47,305 nucleotides of DNA from Tilletiaria anomala UBC 951 (GCF_000711695.1 NW_013546896.1:1-47305), one strand, 5' to 3'. Positions 21,097-32,267 are shown, numbered from the stretch's first letter. Notes: generated from the letters alone by a model not told the origin. Made by a program: numbers and translations.

Positions 21097-22170
21097 TCAA
21101 CTTACGTCACTAGCACCTTGTTTGAGAACTTCGCTGGTGTTTTTTTCGTGGATGATGTCCTTCTCTGATGCCGTAAAGACATAGGGACGCCAATCAGTGC
21201 ACTTTGAGGGTAGATGTAACTTCGAATTTGCAAGGCAACGCACATCATTGAGGATCCACCGCCACCAGTTTTCGTTGATGCTCTCGTGAACAAGCGCCTC
21301 CTCCATTCCCTGACACGAATTTCGTCGAAGATTTCGCTCTGCCAGTCCGATTTGGAGCGAACTTAGAATGAAGCTTGTTTGGCTGCTAGCTCAAATTTTG
21401 CAACAGGGAGAGTTGTGTTGCAAAGCACAGTAGGCCAATGCCCCGTGTCAACCGGACAGTTTGGAAGAGAACGCAAGCTGATAATTGCGTTTACAGCTCC
21501 ATTCTCTCTATATCGCAGCAGCTGGTCGATTAGCTTTTGACAGAGATTATAATCTTGTGCAAGCAACCTGAATAACTTTCTGGCTATCATTTGACATGGA
21601 GTAGGTGGAAACGAATCCTCAAGGAGGTCTCTACGAGTAAGCACCTTTTCTTTCGTCTGGCCCAATAGATTCTCGTTATGAATAGTCGTAGAGAGATTGC
21701 TACCATGCAAGATGATCCGCAGAATAGATCCTGCATCTTTATGCCCTCCCCTATTGAAGCTATCTTCAAATCGAATTCCGTCTGCGTCGTCTGCAGAATC
21801 ACCTTAAAGAGGAAACAAAAATGAAAAGCGAGCAGATGGCGCCATTGGGTGAGACCCTTTCTAAGGGCTCGCATGCGCAGGCTTGCCAAGGAACCGCAAA
21901 CAGCCGAAGCAGCCTATGGTGAAGCTGTTCCTTGAATTGAAAGGACTTCATTTCGAGCTTCAGAGGATCGCTTCGGGTTTGGTTGACTTGAACAGGGCAA
22001 AGGCGTGTGGAGACAACCACCAATGGATGTTTGTGTGTGCAGATGGTAGATACCCGCTCAGGACGAGAGGCATGTGCTCCATATAGCCAAAGCGTAGCTA
22101 CACTGCTAAATGTTGTAACCCAAATAGCTAAGCAATTGCACCTTCCAAATGCGGGCGGAATGAGCTCCAT
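21097..22170 (-). CDS. Unrecognised, possibly secreted multi-exon protein
   Basis: Three stretches on the minus strand have protein-like composition. The first (from 22170) starts MELIPPAFGRCNCLAIWVTT and has a hydrophobic core that could be a signal peptide. The second runs from about 21810 to 21363 and includes ADDADGIRFEDSFNRGGHKD and KLFRLLAQDYNLCQKLIDQL. The third (about 21306-21097) includes EALVHESINENWWRWILNDV and ends at a natural-looking stop. CTGCAG before the second stretch is a plausible acceptor; the link between the second and third is unclear because the second closes with a stop first. I recognise no domain. It may be an intact gene with introns I cannot place, or a decayed one. 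Confidence 0.35.
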
Positions 22171-22740
22171 TTTGCTCGTTCTAAAACTCCCGCTTGCACC
22201 TCCTCCATCCTATACTACCTAACATCGCTTGTGCTATACAAAGATCATAGGGCGGCACCAATATCTCGGAAATACGCCATGTACGGAGGTCCGTCTGGGA
22301 GCTAGGAGACGAGAGTGCGAGGCTCACCCGCGTAAGCTCTTAGGGACAACTCGATTCTGCCAGCAATAGAGTATGTAGATCGGAATGGAAACGCAAGGAA
22401 TATGAGCAAGAGTAACAGCTGGCAGGATAAAAAGCTCATAAGCAGTGCTTGATTGATTGATGATGATGATGATTCCGCTCGAGCTCCACCTTCTTCTCTC
22501 TCCCTCCTATCCAGCTTACAACTGGTGAAGGATGGCTCTTTCACGGTGGGTGCAGGCAGATACGTAATGCGCATTGGCTCGTTGCATCTTTTCGGGATAG
22601 AAGTGCAGAGCCGGCCGAGCAGTATCAGTCAGAGGCGGTAGAGGAAATTCGTGACCTCGCCACGCTTGCATTGGCGACGGAGTCATGAACGGCAACAAAC
22701 GCTAAGCTTTAGAGGAGGAATTTGATGTGAATACCTGTCA
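22171..22740. other. Intergenic, nothing recognised
   Basis: Contains a short GAT run near 22459 and a pyrimidine-rich stretch near 22490. A minus-strand frame of 90 codons here has a hydrophobic patch but no start context or family. Confidence 0.35.
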
Positions 22741-23580
22741 TCAGCCACTGAAAGCAAAGTTGATGCTATTTCCGGCATCGAACTTTCGCGCTCGAGCCGC
22801 ATTCATGCAGATAGTCGCGCCAACCATGAGTGCTGAGTCGAATCCTGGTGCAACTGTACATAAGAGAAGGATTGGAGGTCAGAACTTTGTCCCCTTTGTC
22901 GTCGCCATCGGCAACTACGTACCCATCAAATAGTACGTTTGCCGATCGAAAACTATCTCGCCCACTTTCAAAGGAAGCCGAGATACATGGGCGATTGGTG
23001 TACCATCCGATAGGGTGACCGAAGCGTTACGATTGAGCCAGTCGCCTCGAATGTGGATTTGGATCCACTCTCCCTTCCCAAGGTTATTCTTAAACCTCAC
23101 ATACAGCTGTTTCTGACCGAAGGGGCCTCCAGCAGCGGTGACACTGAATAGACGCTGATCTTTAGCATCGAAGCCATCGTATGACACCTGGATGCTGTAG
23201 GCTGTTTTCTTGAGAATAAATAGCGGTTGCCTGCCTGCGTCTTGAACGATCTTTCGAGATTGCGCTGAAAACTTTTTGCTGTCGACGTGAAAGACCTGTT
23301 CCCCCGTTATGGCGTTCTGCGAAAAGGCAACATAGGTTTCAGTGCTCCATATGATTGCTTTCTTGCCTGTTTACTTGCTTGCTTGCTTTCTCGCTGCAAG
23401 CGACGGAGACAAATGTACCTCCACGGAGAATTTCTTAGATGACCATGAACTTTTCTGTTCTCTCAACCTAAGAATGAGCTGATCGTCGTGTTGCGCAAAA
23501 GTCTGAATGACGCCAATTCTCTCGCCCAGATCTGTAAGGTAAGGCGGTGGAGCCTCGGGTTGGCTGCTTCGTGCGCCCAT
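22741..23580 (-). CDS. LURP-one-related (LOR, tubby-like fold) domain protein
   Basis: The start is the ATG at 23580 (MGARSSQPEAPPPYL). The first exon carries the domain opening (LILRLREQKSSWSSKKFSVE). The second exon, from about 23360 to 22923, carries AITGEQVFHVDSKKF, the typical KIVQDAGRQPLFILKKTAYS, and HIRGDWLNRNASVTLSDGTP. A 69-bp intron (22922-22854, GTACGT...TACAG) joins in frame to the last exon, with VAPGFDSALMVGATICMNAA and a stop at 22741. This covers the whole LOR beta-barrel with its closing helix. The first intron contains a (GCTT)n tract, and its exact borders could not be set in phase. LOR proteins resemble phospholipid scramblases and tubby; in plants LURP1 is tied to defence. 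Their fungal role is largely unknown. The protein is cytosolic or membrane-peripheral, as no signal peptide is seen. Confidence 0.7.
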
Positions 23581-24941
23581 CCTGTAGGGCCGATGAAAAC
23601 TTTTGCTACGGAGCACTTGACATGCACTTTGCAGCTGCGACTGGCGGATTAGCTGGACTCGGTGGGTTGAGGCGGGTTGGGCCAAAGCCAGTGCAGACGC
23701 ATGCGTGAGTAGCGCTTTGGGGTATTTTGCAGTCAAGTCTTGAAGAGTTGATTGCTGCAGCGCTTGCATGCCTCTTATATCCAGGATCCTCTAAAGTCTG
23801 AAGTTGTGTCCGAACTCAGATGCAAAGAACAGCTACCTAGCGGGTTTTTCTTGAGGAGAGTCACCTGGGGGCGAGTACTATACTGGGTACTGGGCACGCA
23901 CGACAGGGCCATGCAGTATTCTTTTCGTTGCAATTGCGCCTCATTACTGGTTTTGTTCCGTTATCTGTTCCATTGTAGCGGCACGGTTGCCTACTGCGAC
24001 AAGGATATACCGGAGTATGCGATGTATACAGAAACAGCACTCATCTATGTGCGCGTGAACATAGATCGACACCCACACCGGCACAGTTTGATGGCTTGGA
24101 TGTTCACTCTGACATGTGGACCATGCAATGAACACCAACAGGTACCTACTGGTCTTTGTTCCAGGCATTGTTAATCATCTTAATTTGTATTTATAGGATT
24201 GTACAATGTGAGCTATTGTACTAGCGTGTTTTCTTTGTTATTAAAAGTTGACATTTGACATTTGTAAAGTGATCTTATTCATAGGACGAAAGCGAGCTAG
24301 GGGGAAAAAAAGAATGAAGTCCGCAGTGACAAATCTCGACGAAGCCAACTCCGCCATTGCTACAACGTTTTACAACAAGACACAGTCCGAACGGTGCAAT
24401 TGAGGTCTAAGGGAGTTTTTAGTGGTATTTAAGATCAAGATCTGGTATATGAAATCTGAGATTTGATAGATCCAAGGTAACGCAAGTAGCGATCTACCAA
24501 TACACCTCAGATCGTCACCGCCATGTGCCGACCGATCTTGAAGTCGGCGGTTGGCACCAAAGATAACTCAGGCATCGAATCAGGTCAAAGTGAACATGCT
24601 TCCCACACATTGATACCGGGTTAAAGCAAGTGATACGATATTGGTGTCCTACAATGGCCAAAGGCGATCCAATTGTTCGCAGCAGCTTGGGAGCTATTGA
24701 GACGATCAGACGATAACTAGAAACTCTCTCAAGCAATCACCCGTAAGTCTTCTGCTCTTAGATGCTTTCATACCTTCACCCCATCAAGAGCAGCGCGAAG
24801 TACTTCAAACCCGCCACCCCCACCAAAATTTCCGACTTCATCAGCTATGTATGACGCTGTAAGACTCCAGTGGCGCACTCTTCATTATTGCTTGCCTGTT
24901 CGACTGACACCAGCATCCACTATTTACATATTCAGGACAAG
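23581..24941. other. Intergenic, nothing recognised
   Basis: Frames up to 140 codons lack motifs. From about 24180 to 24480 the sequence is AT-rich. TATTTACATA about 20 bp before the ATG at 24942 could be a TATA-like element for the next gene. Confidence 0.4.
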
Positions 24942-25661
24942 ATGCGTGTAATCCTTTTCTTTGCGCTCACAGCGATTGCGTCAGCATCAGTCGTAACGCT
25001 CCATGGTGACAAAAAATTGCAACAACGATGTGGGAACAACGAACATCTATGACAATACCTGTGCCACAGGACTGTCAGGACTTCAATCGTTCCTATTACC
25101 ACTCCAGGCAACAATCGGTTGTCTCTGACGGCGCTCAGAAAAGATGCATGTGCAGGTTCCTACACCGCCTGCGCCCGTTCTGTTACGTATGGCAACTGTA
25201 TCAAGCCCGTGAATGATCAAAGTGGAAGCAACGCGATGAGCTCGACTCCTACATTCGGCACCGCAAAAATCCAACTTGATAATAAAGAGAGGAGTGGCAA
25301 TCCCAATGGCCCACCCGTCGAGGGCTCTACCTACTAACAGGAGAATGTCGACCCTTGCACCAGGACATTCTAATCTTACAACTCCCCCAACTATCCATCC
25401 GATGCTAGTCGCACAGTGAACGTTGCCAACACCAACGTTCAATTTCACTAGTGGACTTACTGCGATCGATTCTACGGTTACTCGACCATCCAGTCGGTGC
25501 AGTCGACCGGTGGACAATCTTGTGGTCAGATCAACGCTGATGGCTCTTGTCCAGAGCTGACTCTAGGCTTGCTGGGTCTGAATGGAGCGAAAATTGGTTC
25601 TTATGAGGACCAAAAAGACACTGAGGGACCCTGTCTCAACTCTGGCAACATCAAGGGCTAG
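24942..25661 (+). pseudogene. Decayed gene for a secreted cysteine-bearing protein
   Basis: The ATG at 24942 opens a textbook signal peptide, MRVILFFALTAIASASVV, but the frame closes after 36 codons. Beyond it, three frames in turn carry cysteine-spaced, Asn/Ser/Gly-rich sequence (for example GSYTACARSVTYGNCIKP near 25150 and FYGYSTIQSVQSTGGQSCGQ near 25490), down to a terminal stop at 25659-25661. Several frame changes and stops separate these pieces, and no set of good splice sites explains them all, so the gene appears dead. No family was recognised, and it shows no clear similarity to the other two secreted-protein genes of the window. Confidence 0.5.
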
Positions 25662-26718
25662 GCATTAATGCACCAGACGGTATCAGCTCCTTCAAAGTTA
25701 CGTTTCTCGTCCTCTCCTCGTTCTTCTCTTGTTGCGGCCACCGCCGGATTTTCATCATTTCAGGGGAATTTCAACCCTAACCCTACCCGGAATGAGCGTT
25801 GCCAGATCAGAGATCAGCTTCGCGCTGGGCAGCTTAAACGGCCTGTCAAACACATGGCCTACCAAAACCAGTGGTTTGATTGATGTTCGAAGATTCCGGC
25901 ATGGCCCCTTTAAAATGCCCGTGACTGGCTCAAGCTCTAACGGAGTGACATTGACTAGGCTGGAGTTAATTAGCGACTAAGAGAGTAGGTAGCACACAAG
26001 GTCATAAGGGGGATAGTGGCATGAGGAAGAGCGTCGACGGCTAGCATGGAAACGCTTTGGCCGCATGTACTTCGTCTTGCGTATCAATGTTCGCCCTCCA
26101 TACATACAGATGACCAGTGCATTCCATCCTCCATCATCTCCTGGATGTTTGGAAACATGATGTGGGATCTTACAGAGAGTACAAATCTGTTCTAACTGAA
26201 TGTAACTAACTCTCTTAAAGATACAAGTACGTTATCCTGCGGCGCCCCGCGGGCTCACAGGGAGAGCGCCAGCCCCACATGTATAGCGGGCGGTTACATA
26301 CCCGAACAGAAGTTCAAAGGCGCTCCCTCGCTCGCTCTCGCGGAGCTGAGGATGTATATGGGGCGCATGATGGATCATCGCCATTCAACTTAATAACACA
26401 TTTCTCTCGGAATCGATCACTGCTCAGCGCAAGCCACATTCTTGGTTAGCCAGTTGCGTGACATCATGCTGCTGTGGATTCTGATATATTACGTAACGCG
26501 CATCGACCAGAGCCACCATTATTGCACACGACACAGTGCTCCCATGCCCCAAGCCCTGGCTGCATACCTGGCAGCTTACCGTCTGCTTGAGCAAGCTGCC
26601 AACCAATCAGATGGACGTGGCGGAGATGCCCTCGCACCAGGACAATGTCACTCGGCCTTTAGAAGGCAGAAAAGAGCGTGCCAAGTCGAGCCTCTTTTTC
26701 GTTATTTGGTGTAGCACG
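25662..26718. other. Spacer between subtelomeric and housekeeping regions
   Basis: No gene is supported. It contains a short telomere-like tract (annotated separately) and a GC-rich patch at about 26238-26275. Right of it every gene but the last partial one is intact, so this spacer is the apparent border of the subtelomere. Confidence 0.45.
25773..25788. repeat. Interstitial telomere-like tract
   Basis: AACCCTAACCCTACCC contains two exact CCCTAA-phase units plus a variant, in the same orientation as the terminal array. Two and a half units could arise by chance, but the position, directly at the edge of the decayed zone, is what an old telomere-healing or end-fusion scar would leave. Confidence 0.4.
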
Positions 26719-27701
26719 ATGAGTTCCGAAAAGCAAGTGGTCCTGCTGACGGGCGCATCGCGCGGGCTCGGACTCGCAATTGCCAAAATCCTTCTCCGCG
26801 GTTCCCAGTCGGTGCCTCCGGCTCGAGTCGTCACACTCGCTCGATCCCACCCTGCCGAGCTTCAGTCGCTGGAAAAGGAGTTCCCACATGACTTAGTCTG
26901 CGTGCAAGGAGACGTGACCGAGCAGGGAGACAACCAAAAGGCTGTGGACACAGCAAAAGCACAATGGGGACGCTTGGACAGTGTAATTTTGAACAGCGGT
27001 ATCTTACTCTTTGGCCGGTTGGGAGAGCAGGCGAGTGTGCTAAGTCGAGTCTCTTTCGAACAACCTTCGCTTGCTGACCATGCGGGCATTTTCACTACAG
27101 AGTGCCGCTGATTTCTTCCAAGTGCAGAATGTCAACCTGCTATCCTTGCATCTGACATTAATGGTCGCCCTACCTCATTTGCGCAAAGCACCCTCTGGCT
27201 GCGGCAAGGTCGTCTTCGTCTCATCCGGCGCCGCTGTGGCTAACAGCGCCGCCTGGGGTGCGTACAACGTCTCCAAGGCTGGGGCAAATGCACTCGCGCG
27301 CACGCTCGCGCAAGAGGAAAAGGGAGATGCGAGCCAGGGACGAGCGCCGGTCGCCGTGTGGGCAGTTCGACCAGGCGCCGTGGACACGGAGGTATGTCTT
27401 TCTGGACAATTACTGAAACCAGATTGCTGAAATGCGAGTATGCTGTCAGATGCAAGCCAACCTGCGCGCCAATAGCGCCCAGCATGTCGACTCAGACGTG
27501 CATCAGCGCTTCATAAAGTTGCACGAGGAAGGCCAGCTGCTCAAACCCGAGCAGCCGGGCCATGTTCTCGCCGCACTTGCCCTGCTCGGTACCCGAGAAA
27601 GTCCCGCCGACGGGAAACAAGCAGGTCTCGGTGCTCAGGGCGCCTTTGTCAACTGGAATGCCGAAGAACTGCTCCATGGAGCCTGGCAGCTGCCGGCTTG
27701 A
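26719..27701 (+). CDS. Short-chain dehydrogenase, Irc24/sepiapterin-reductase-like
   Basis: Three exons, 26719-27030, 27101-27391 and 27450-27701, join in phase 0 to a 284-residue SDR. The cofactor motif TGASRGLGLAIAK is at residues 11-23; an ILNSG motif (in place of NNAG) and FVSSGAAV precede the active-site YNVSK, followed by RPGAVDT. The C-terminal region holds a helix rich in Gln and His. The first intron (70 bp) uses a GC-AG pair with donor GCGAGT; the second is GT-AG, 58 bp. Family members such as yeast Irc24/Yir035c reduce diketones or carbonyls with NADPH in the cytosol; the exact substrate is unknown. It converges on SAP18 with only 61 bp between the stops. Confidence 0.85.
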
Positions 27702-27762
27702 GTATATATATGCACTGGCAAAAGAATACAATATATCCGAGTAAGCAGGCACGCAGAGAGCA

Positions 27763-28852
27763 TCAGGGACTCCAACCTGATTGCTTCGCGCCCGTGTCGG
27801 CTTGTGCACGTGTTGGAGATTCTAATCGCCGTGGTGGGCTTCGACTGCGCGACTTGGTACATGCACTATCTCTCATCCTGTAGGCACCTACATTTCGGGG
27901 CAGACGTGACGTTTCTCGCCTGCTTTCATGCATCCTCGAATGTAGACGTTCACGCTCTTGGACGCCTAGGTTCGGATCTCCACCGCGGCCCCAAGGGTGC
28001 TGATCAGGCCCAAGGCTTCTTTTCAGCTCCCGAGCTCCCGAGCTCATCCGCGCGTCTGCCATCCGCATGGGACCCATTGCTGAACTCTGCGCGAATCGCC
28101 CGCGTACTACAAGCCCAACGCTCGAAGGACCGGGGTAGGCATCCTGGGGCGGCGCTGGCCCCCGAAAAGCGACTGATGAGATTGCTGGAGCATGGATGAC
28201 ACAGTCAAGGACTGCACCTTCTCTGAGGCGCAAGTCTCCAACGGTCTTAAGTGCGTTGCGCTTCCCTGCTTCGTCGTCCGCTGCTTCGTTGACTTCTTGA
28301 TACTGATCTGCCTCGCGCATCTTTCCCTTGTCTCTGCGCTGCAAGTATTTGGGCAGCATCTCTCTTGCATTTTCTTCACCAAGCAGCGTTGTCAAGGTTG
28401 AGCGCGAAACGCGAGTGATGTCGTGGAAGTAGTCTCGCGCTCTAGCCTCGTTGGCCTTGTAGTCCCAATATACGACTCGAAAGGAATGCCGAGAGAAGGG
28501 TTGGGATAGCGGGCTGGCAGCGTGTAATTGAGCGCAGATGGTTCTGAGAGACGTCGTCGACCTTCCTCCGCAGAAACCATTATGAGTTATATAGATATCC
28601 AAATATTCTCAAAGAGACATGCCCTGAAGACATACCAGACATAGAGCTTGAACTCATCCTCCAAAGGCCGACCACCGGGCTGCATCGACGACAGATCCCG
28701 CCATGGAGCCCCCAGCTTGACATACACGCGGATCAAGAACGGCGTGGCCTAGAGTAAGAAGCACAAGATATGTAGAGAACTCAGCTCTGTACATGTTTTC
28801 CCAATGCTCTTGAACTCACATCGTCGCCGGCTGCAACAGCGATGGAAGCCAT
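27763..28852 (-). CDS. SAP18: SAP18, Sin3/ASAP complex subunit, with long basic tail
   Basis: Three exons, 28852-28820, 28748-28636 and 28561-27763, give 314 residues. The ubiquitin-like SAP18 fold is visible in order: ATPFLIRVYVKLG, then DEFKLYVWSTTSLRTICAQL across the second junction, HSFRVVYWDYKANEARAR, and after an insertion the closing KTVGDLRLREGAVLDCVI. The usual family length is about 150-170 residues. Here there is an insertion before the last strand and a C-terminal extension of about 120 residues rich in Arg, Ser, Gly and Pro (KSRSRSPPRRLESP near the end), resembling an RS domain. SAP18 links the Sin3-Rpd3 deacetylase and the ASAP exon-junction complex (Acinus, RNPS1) in the nucleus. 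It shares a divergent promoter region with TIM50. Confidence 0.85.
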
Positions 28853-29304
28853 CGCCCCTACCCTCCGAATGCTGAGTCAGATACGGCGGGTCCAGCTCCA
28901 GCGCTTTGCCTATCGACGTGGTCGCTGACTAGCACACTCGCTGTGGGTGCAGCCTTGATGCTTGCGAGGAAGGAATCCCAAGCAGCCCACATACACTCCA
29001 GAAAGCGAGGGTCCTTCTTATCAGCATCAGCTGCACAGGCAGTAGGCAGTCTGCAAGAGGCCGCAGCGTCATGCCTTCATGACGACGAGGAGATGTGTTC
29101 TCCCCCGGCGGAACGGCGGCTTTCGGAATTTTTTGGCGATCGTAAGCGGTTCATCACGAGCACCGTCGTCCTTCGCTTCTTCCAAGCCAGCTGATGCGTC
29201 GGTCATGCCAAGCTCTGCTCCCTTAGACGCAGCAGAGTGGTGCTGGTCTGCTGCCAGGCACAGACAAACTTCCAGCTGAGTTCCATTTGTGCGGACGAGA
29301 GAGG
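28853..29304. promoter_or_regulatory. Shared divergent promoter region SAP18/TIM50
   Basis: There are 452 bp between the two start codons, with no frame of its own on either strand that carries a motif. No TATAAA is seen near either start, fitting housekeeping promoters. Confidence 0.5.
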
Positions 29305-30969
29305 ATGCAAAAGGCTTTCATGAGCGGAGCGACGGCAACGCTGCTGAGAGCGACACGCTGTGCCGCAACGCCGGTGCGGGCAGCAAGATCACACAACTGT
29401 TGCCTGCCAACCAGCACGGCATCTGCAAATATCGCAGCATCAACCACACTGTTCTGCACACGCAGGTTGCATACCTCAAGGCCCAAGCTGGTCCCAGATA
29501 AAGTTGGCGGCAGGCAGTCTACCGACCAAGGCACAGACGGCGGCCACACATCCCCAACGCAGCAACCTGAAGCAGAGGCGTCGGGGCCGAAGCCGACTCT
29601 TGGGCGATCCACATCGCTCTTCGACATTGACACGAGCACATCCTCCTTGATCGAGGCTCCAGATGCCACGAGTGGAAAGGATGGAACCGCGAACGATGCT
29701 GCGCGCACAGGGGCCAAGGGGAAGCGCTCCATGAGCTCTATAGACAAGAACCGGCGAACACGGACACGGGTTCTTCTTGGCATCGCTGGCTTATGCCTTG
29801 CGGCTACTGTGGTGCAGGCTGGTAGAGAAATGGATGAAAGAGAGGCGAAGCGGTTTGAAGATGTGAGTCGTAGGCACGCTCGCTTGACTCATATACACAA
29901 TCTTACTTCTTGCCGCTTGCTTGCAGAACCCACTGAAAGACAGCTGGTTTGGACGGCTGTGGCTGAGGACAACGTCGATGAAGGAAGATCTCAATGCCCC
30001 AGCGTGGGAAAAGCTACTGCCAGATCCGCTTCCCTTCCCCTACAGCCGCCCTTACACCTTGGTCGTCGATCTAGACGGGCTCATGACACACTCGGCCTGG
30101 TCTCGAGAACATGGCTGGCGGACAGCCAAACGCCCCGGTCTCGACTACTTCCTCGGCTACCTATCGCAGTGGTACGAGATTGTTCTGTACACTTCGCAGC
30201 CTTTCTATACGGCTGGGCCAGTCATCGAAAAGCTCGACCCGGATCGCCGCTTCTTGACGTACCTATTGTTCAGAGAGAGCTGTAGGAGCGTCGATGGCAA
30301 GATTGTCAAGGACTTGGACGCATTGAACAGAGATCTCAACAAGGTTATCATCCTCGATACGAAGAATGAGGGGTTTGCTCTCCATCCGCAGAATGCCGTA
30401 CTGGTCAAGAAGTGGGAAGGAAACAAAGACGACCGAGAGCTTATCCACCTCATCCCTTTCCTCGAGGCTATCGGCATATACGAAATCCCGAACGTCCGCA
30501 AGACAATCGAGGCGTACAAGGACACACATATCCCGACAGAGCACGCGAAACGTACACTCGAAATGCGTGCTGTCGAGTATGAGCAGTGGAAGCAAAAGAA
30601 GGAAAAGCTTGGCAGCGGCGGGGGGCTGTCCCTTTTCGGAGGAGGCGCATCAAGGCAGAGCGTAGACGACGAATTCAAGACTTGGTACGACCGAGAGCGC
30701 GAGCGCTTCCAGCAAGCTCATCTCGAAGAGGAAAAGTACTGGAAGGAAAATGGAGAGGAGATCCGAAGGCAGGCCAAGGAGGACCAAGAGCGGCAGCTCA
30801 AGGAGATGAAGACGAATGCATGGAGGTGAGCGGTTCGAACAATGCTCGGCATGACAACCAATTCAGTGCTAACAAAGAGCGACTGCTTCCTCTTGACAGC
30901 TTCCTCATGGGCGGTGCGAAACCGGGGCAGGATGAAAATGCAGCACAGGGAGCGGCCCCTGCCAGCTGA
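29305..30969 (+). CDS. TIM50: TIM50, inner-membrane receptor of the TIM23 translocase
   Basis: Three exons, 29305-29862, 29927-30825 and 30900-30969, give 508 residues. The N-terminus is an amphipathic, Arg/Ser/Ala-rich mitochondrial targeting sequence. A single transmembrane helix ([18 protein letters not shown], about 156-173) follows. The FCP1/NIF phosphatase-like domain starts around residue 225 with [16 protein letters not shown] and contains [20 protein letters not shown] and [16 protein letters not shown]. The catalytic DxDxT is DLDGL, so no phosphatase activity is expected, as in other Tim50 proteins. The C-terminal tail is a charged coiled coil ([19 protein letters not shown]). Tim50 binds presequences in the intermembrane space and hands them to Tim23. 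The start at 29305 is chosen because the next ATG (29320) also leaves a good targeting sequence, so either is possible. Confidence 0.93.
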
Positions 30970-31091
30970 GGCCACTACTATCACACAAGCATTTCACCAC
31001 TCTTTGATGCCTTCGAGAGCGACCTCCAGTGCACTGCTGTATCAATAGGCTCCCTGCAATGCAGTCTCTATGTCTTTGATCACCTTGAAGA

Positions 31092-32267
31092 TTAGGCTTC
31101 CGATGAAAGGGTAAATTTGGCTGCCACCTCATCGAAAGCAGCCTCCCGCTCGTTGTATGCAATTAGCACCGGATGTTTTGTGTTCCGAGCTTGCAGTTTT
31201 CTGGCAAAGACAGCAGGTGGAGCCGGGTCAGCTATTACACGCGATCAGAATGTTCGCCACCCAACGCACTGCATGGCCTCGGCCAATGATTCCGGTGTCC
31301 GACTCAGATGCGGGGCAAGCGCAACGCGATTGGCGAGAACTGATTCGTTGCTAGGATCCTGTGAGGCGGAGGGAAGGCTCGTCATTCATGCCCCTTGCTT
31401 CCATCTCAAAAAGCTTAACCTCGGCGTCGATCCTCACAAGCTTCTCTGCATGTTCCAACGTGGCTGCTGCTGCTTTCCATTGTCCAAGCACCATCTGTGC
31501 CGCTGCTTTGCCTGTGAGAACGTTGACAGTGCTGGGCTTGCCAGCTTGCGCGGGGTTCTGCGCGAGCTCGTCGTAGACGTAGTACGCTTGCTGTGAGGAA
31601 CGGCCACCTTGCACAAGGCCGATCCAGGCTTCGATGAGCTGGTAAACAAGAAGATGGCGGGAGAAAGGGTAAGAGATGGACTATAGAGCCCAACGGAGAG
31701 AAGGAGGCTCACTTGGATCAGCAACGAGTCATCAGCCCAGGACCGGGCAGCAGTAAATTCCTTCTGCGCGAGGTCAACTCGGTTGATGCTGAGCAGAATG
31801 TGAATGCCGAGCGCGACGCATTCGAGCTCCTTGTTTTTCCCTTCCTTTTCACTGGCAACATCGAGCGTCTCGAGAGCACCAAGAGGGTCGCCATCCCGTG
31901 CCATTGCTGTCCCGGCGCACACCCTGACGACCTCTCCCTTGGGATCGCCGACTACAGCCTCATCGAGAAGCTCAATAAGGCTGGCTAGCGCTTCATCTGA
32001 TGACTTCGCATTTCCCTGCTGCTGGCTTGCTACGAATTTTGCAAGCTGACGTACCGCGCCGACCGCGATGTTGCCCTCGGCCAGGCTTGCAGGGAGCAGC
32101 GCCAGCGCCTTACCTGGGTCTGACAGCGCGATGTGAGAACGGGCTGCGTAGAGAAGATTCTGTTGAGTGGCTTGGTTCGAAGGGTCTACCGACTGCAAAG
32201 AGGCGAGTTCGATGCAGCCCTTGTAAGCACCCTGATAGAAGAGGGACTGGACCTCAAAGCTGCTCAT
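31092..32267 (-). CDS. SEC28: Epsilon-COP, COPI coat subunit
   Basis: Four exons, 32267-31713, 31638-31438, 31358-31270 and 31200-31092, give 317 residues, close to the usual 290-310. The TPR-like repeats are visible: MSSFEVQSLFYQGAYKGCIE at the start, GIHILLSINRVDLAQKEF, then LIEAWIGLVQGGRSSQQAYY and DELAQNPAQAGKPSTVNVLT. The end matches the family (DPSNESVLANRVALAPHLSR, HPVLIAYNEREAAFDEVAAK). Every junction is in frame; the third exon was placed by the family match EKL-DPSNES and a GTGAGG donor. Epsilon-COP caps alpha-COP in the coatomer that returns vesicles from Golgi to ER. It converges with TIM50 with 122 bp between stops and diverges from ARPC3. Confidence 0.9.

Noticed and set aside
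22302-22574. Minus-strand frame with a hydrophobic patch (LLLLLIFLAFPF)
   Set aside because: It lacks a start context, family match and upstream exon, and contains a low-complexity Ser run from a GAT repeat.
26238-26380. GC-rich patch considered as an RNA gene
   Set aside because: No cloverleaf or other recognisable fold could be drawn by eye, and there is no conserved box motif.
1-26718. LTR elements, LINEs, viral copies or a subtelomeric RecQ helicase
   Set aside because: No reverse transcriptase, integrase, capsid or helicase motif was found in any frame, and no long direct repeats.
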